From contig CAXVYS010000031.1 of assembly GCA_963422675.2 (NCBI GenBank), positions 23,278 through 87,277 of the forward strand: DNA of 64,000 nucleotides, read 5' to 3'. The DNA is from UBA4416 sp963422675. Its GTDB lineage: Bacteria > Bacteroidota > Bacteroidia > B-17B0 > Aurantibacillaceae. The position numbers were made by a program, and so were the translations under genes. This document shows, piece by piece, positions 62,258 through 64,000 of the stretch. The stretch's first letter is position 1. The number at the start of each line of letters is the position of its first letter. The notes under the pieces are model-generated. The model made no database searches. It saw nothing but the letters and a program-made list of their open reading frames with translations, and was not told where the DNA came from.

Positions 62258-62962
62258 ATGCAAAGTATTGATTTTCCATTTGATAAGTTTAATTTCAATA
62301 GCGACTCCATTTTTGAAGGCTTACCGGAAAGTGATCTGGAATTGTTAAATAAAAATAGGGTGACGCACACTTATAAAAAGAGTGAAATTTTGTTCAGAGA
62401 AGGAAGTTACCCAACAGGAATTTATTTTATAAAAAAAGGAAAAGTAAAAAAATACAAAACGGATAAAGAGGGTAGGGAGCAAATTTTTTACGTTTGTCGT
62501 GAAGGCGAGCTATTGGGTTACCATGCTTTAATAAGCGAAGAGAAATATACAGACACGGCAAGTACAATAGAAGAAGCAATTATTTCATTTATACCTAAAG
62601 ACGATTTTCTACTGGCAATACAATTGTCTTCTATTTTATCGAACCGTTTGCTTAAAGTGATGAGTCATGAATTTGGTGTATTGGTAAATGGCCTGGCAGT
62701 GCTTGGGCAAAAAACTGTGAGAGAACGTTTAGCGTTAAGCTTATTGGTACTACGTGATAAATACAAAAAAGAAAATCAGGAGAATAAACCGGTTGAATTA
62801 GATTTATCAAGAGATGACCTATCGAAATATATCGGAACGGCCAGAGAAACCTTAACAAGACTTTTACATGATTTTAAAGAAGAAGGTTTAATAGAAACAA
62901 ACGGAAGAAAAATCATTTTAAAAAAACCATTGGAAATATCTAAAATTGCTAATTTATATTGA
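62258..62962 (+). CDS. Crp/Fnr-family transcription regulator
   Basis: 234 residues. Cyclic-nucleotide-binding-type barrel (about 20-135: KKSEILFREGSYPTGIYFIK, KEGREQIFYVCREGELLGYH) with no N-terminal cysteine cluster, then a Crp winged helix (about 150-225: DLSRDDLSKYIGTARETLTR). The recognition helix has R-E-T-L-T-R, the same Arg/Glu/Arg pattern as E. coli CRP (RETVGR), which reads TGTGA. A perfect TGTGA-N6-TCACA site is just upstream. The effector is unknown; the barrel differs from cAMP-binding CRP. Confidence 0.9.
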   Translation: MQSIDFPFDKFNFNSDSIFEGLPESDLELLNKNRVTHTYKKSEILFREGSYPTGIYFIKKGKVKKYKTDKEGREQIFYVCREGELLGYHALISEEKYTDTASTIEEAIISFIPKDDFLLAIQLSSILSNRLLKVMSHEFGVLVNGLAVLGQKTVRERLALSLLVLRDKYKKENQENKPVELDLSRDDLSKYIGTARETLTRLLHDFKEEGLIETNGRKIILKKPLEISKIANLY

Positions 62963-63138
62963 GTTATTTTAGGTGGCTATTCCTGAAAGACATTTAAGAG
63001 CTTAAATCCCGAATTTGTAGTGTTAGGAAACAAATCCCCATGTTTGAAATGGATAACCGTGGAATGCCGATTAAGTATATTACACAGAATCGTTTGGTTT
63101 TTTCTCTCTATATTTATCATTAACTAATTCAGGTTCAT

Positions 63139-63831
63139 ATGAAAACAATTTTCTTTTATTTTTTAATTTGTACTTTTTCAGCGGGAGCACAAAGCTTTTC
63201 AATAAGCGGAATTGCAACAAAAATAAATTCAAATCCTGGACCTATGGATGGAATACCTGGAGATGTGTTTACCTCCACTATCACCTTTTCGAATTCCAGT
63301 ACTGGTGTTATTAAAGTGTTTATTGATAGATATAATAATAATAAGCCTGCCAATTGGGCTATTTGTTATTGTTATATCCAATGCCATAATATCCACCAGG
63401 ATACTTTAACTGTCGAAATTCAACCGCTATCGACTACTGACGTTACTTTACAATTCAAAACCGATTCCGTTAATCCCGGTATTGCGAATGAATCTTTTAC
63501 AATTTATCAATTAGGTTTCCGGAACAATTCCCAAAATTTAGATATGACAGCTTCAACATTTAATACTGTTGGCATTAAGGAATTCAATAATGTTAATGCA
63601 AAATTTCACTTGTTTCCAAATCCAACTGCTGACCACCTTACTGTACAAGCTGAGGGTGAAATAATAAACGAAATTAAAGTAATTGATGTTTTGGGCTTTG
63701 CGAAATCGGAATTTAAAGTGATAGAGAGTTCTGAATATAAGTTGGACCTGTCCTCATATCCTTCTGGAGTTTATTTTGTTCAGATTAAATCAGGAGACCA
63801 TTGGTATACTAAAAATGTTATCGTTAACTAA
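63139..63831 (+). CDS. secreted protein with type IX sorting domain (T9SS cargo)
   Basis: 230 residues. Signal peptide (IFFYFLICTFSAGAQ), an immunoglobulin/CARDB-like beta domain (about 20-145, FTSTITFSNSSTGVIKVFID, TTDVTLQFKTDSVNPG), then the C-terminal sorting domain (about 150-230): FHLFPNPTADHLTVQAEGEI, IKVIDVLGFAKSEF and LDLSSYPSGVYFVQIKSGD. The sorting domain directs export by the type IX system and attachment or release at the surface. Ligand or role unknown. The 169 bp that follow it to the window end hold nothing I can support. Confidence 0.9.
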   Translation: MKTIFFYFLICTFSAGAQSFSISGIATKINSNPGPMDGIPGDVFTSTITFSNSSTGVIKVFIDRYNNNKPANWAICYCYIQCHNIHQDTLTVEIQPLSTTDVTLQFKTDSVNPGIANESFTIYQLGFRNNSQNLDMTASTFNTVGIKEFNNVNAKFHLFPNPTADHLTVQAEGEIINEIKVIDVLGFAKSEFKVIESSEYKLDLSSYPSGVYFVQIKSGDHWYTKNVIVN

Positions 63832-64000
63832 ACGAACTAACCTTTAAGTTTGAAACAAGTAATTGCGATGGATACTTACCTTACTTTTTTCTAAGCACAT
63901 TAGAGGAATAAGTTTTGTTATGAAGTATTGTCCGATGGACCGCAGGTATACTTTTGCCTTGGAAGCGTATGAATTCCGTTGTCGCAATAATTCTGAGGGT

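Noticed and set aside
1..64000. CRISPR array, insertion sequences, integrase or phage genes
   Set aside because: No regularly spaced direct repeats, transposase, integrase or structural phage proteins were seen.

Overview
The window is chromosomal DNA of an AT-rich member of the Bacteroidota. Supporting signs are a type IX secretion C-terminal sorting domain (63.1-63.8 kb), a PorP/SprF-family protein, Bacteroidota-style giant RHS-like surface proteins, a fused CcoNO oxidase subunit, the DUF4856-imelysin-HTTM-TonB receptor cluster, and many promoters with the Bacteroidota -7 element TAnnTTTG. I see no rRNA, complete tRNA, CRISPR array, integrase or insertion sequence. Nearly all coding space reads as intact genes.

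Layout. (1) 1-11.9 kb, minus strand: a five-gene run encoding an OmpH/Skp-like periplasmic protein, a lipoprotein, a 2123-residue RHS/SpvB-like surface protein, a 279-residue secreted protein and a second giant RHS-like protein that runs off the left edge. (2) 12.2-19.3 kb: small hypotheticals, DUF1622, PorP/SprF, a lipase-like lipoprotein, a NarL-type response regulator, and an alpha-oxoamine synthase fused to an acyltransferase-like half, divergent from a STAS/SpoIIAA-like gene. (3) 19.4-25.6 kb, minus: a probable metal-uptake cluster (DUF4856, imelysin, HTTM, TonB receptor). (4) 26.1-57.9 kb: a large low-oxygen and stress island. Its minus-strand half holds DoxX, universal stress proteins, an MlaEFD lipid transporter, TauE, an ATP-cone/nuclease-like protein, a beta-CASP RNase, an AMP/thymidine phosphorylase, PRPP synthase and D-lactate dehydrogenase. 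Its plus-strand half holds ccoI-S-NO-Q-P-G-H, a DsbD/TauE-like protein, a RIC-like protein, hemN, a desaturase and pdxH. A PAS histidine kinase and a receiver-Crp fusion regulator sit between the halves. (5) 58-63.8 kb: an alpha-oxoamine synthase, PEP carboxykinase, glycine cleavage H protein, a methyltransferase, a Crp regulator and a secreted T9SS cargo protein.

Main discovery. Eight promoters in the island carry FNR/CRP-type inverted repeats (TGA-N6-TCA, usually ATGAT-N4-ATCAT) at only two distances from the last G of the -7 element: 36.5 bp (class II-like) or 58.5 bp (class I-like). Three promoters have both. They serve DoxX, three stress or secreted-protein genes, a membrane protein, a thioredoxin operon, ccoI, and ccoS-ccoNO (the last inside the 3' end of ccoI). 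This defines a regulon by reading alone and supports start-codon corrections for ccoI, doxX and the gene at 26.5 kb. A second Crp protein (62.3 kb) has an E. coli CRP-like recognition helix (RETLTR), and a perfect TGTGA-N6-TCACA site lies just upstream of it. The receiver-Crp fusion has a different helix (TETVIR) and is my candidate for the ATGAT-type sites.

Together the island would let the cell respire at low oxygen (cbb3), make haem without oxygen (HemN), repair iron-sulfur or nitrosative damage (RIC), ferment to D-lactate, recycle nucleotides and RNA, and adjust its envelope lipids.
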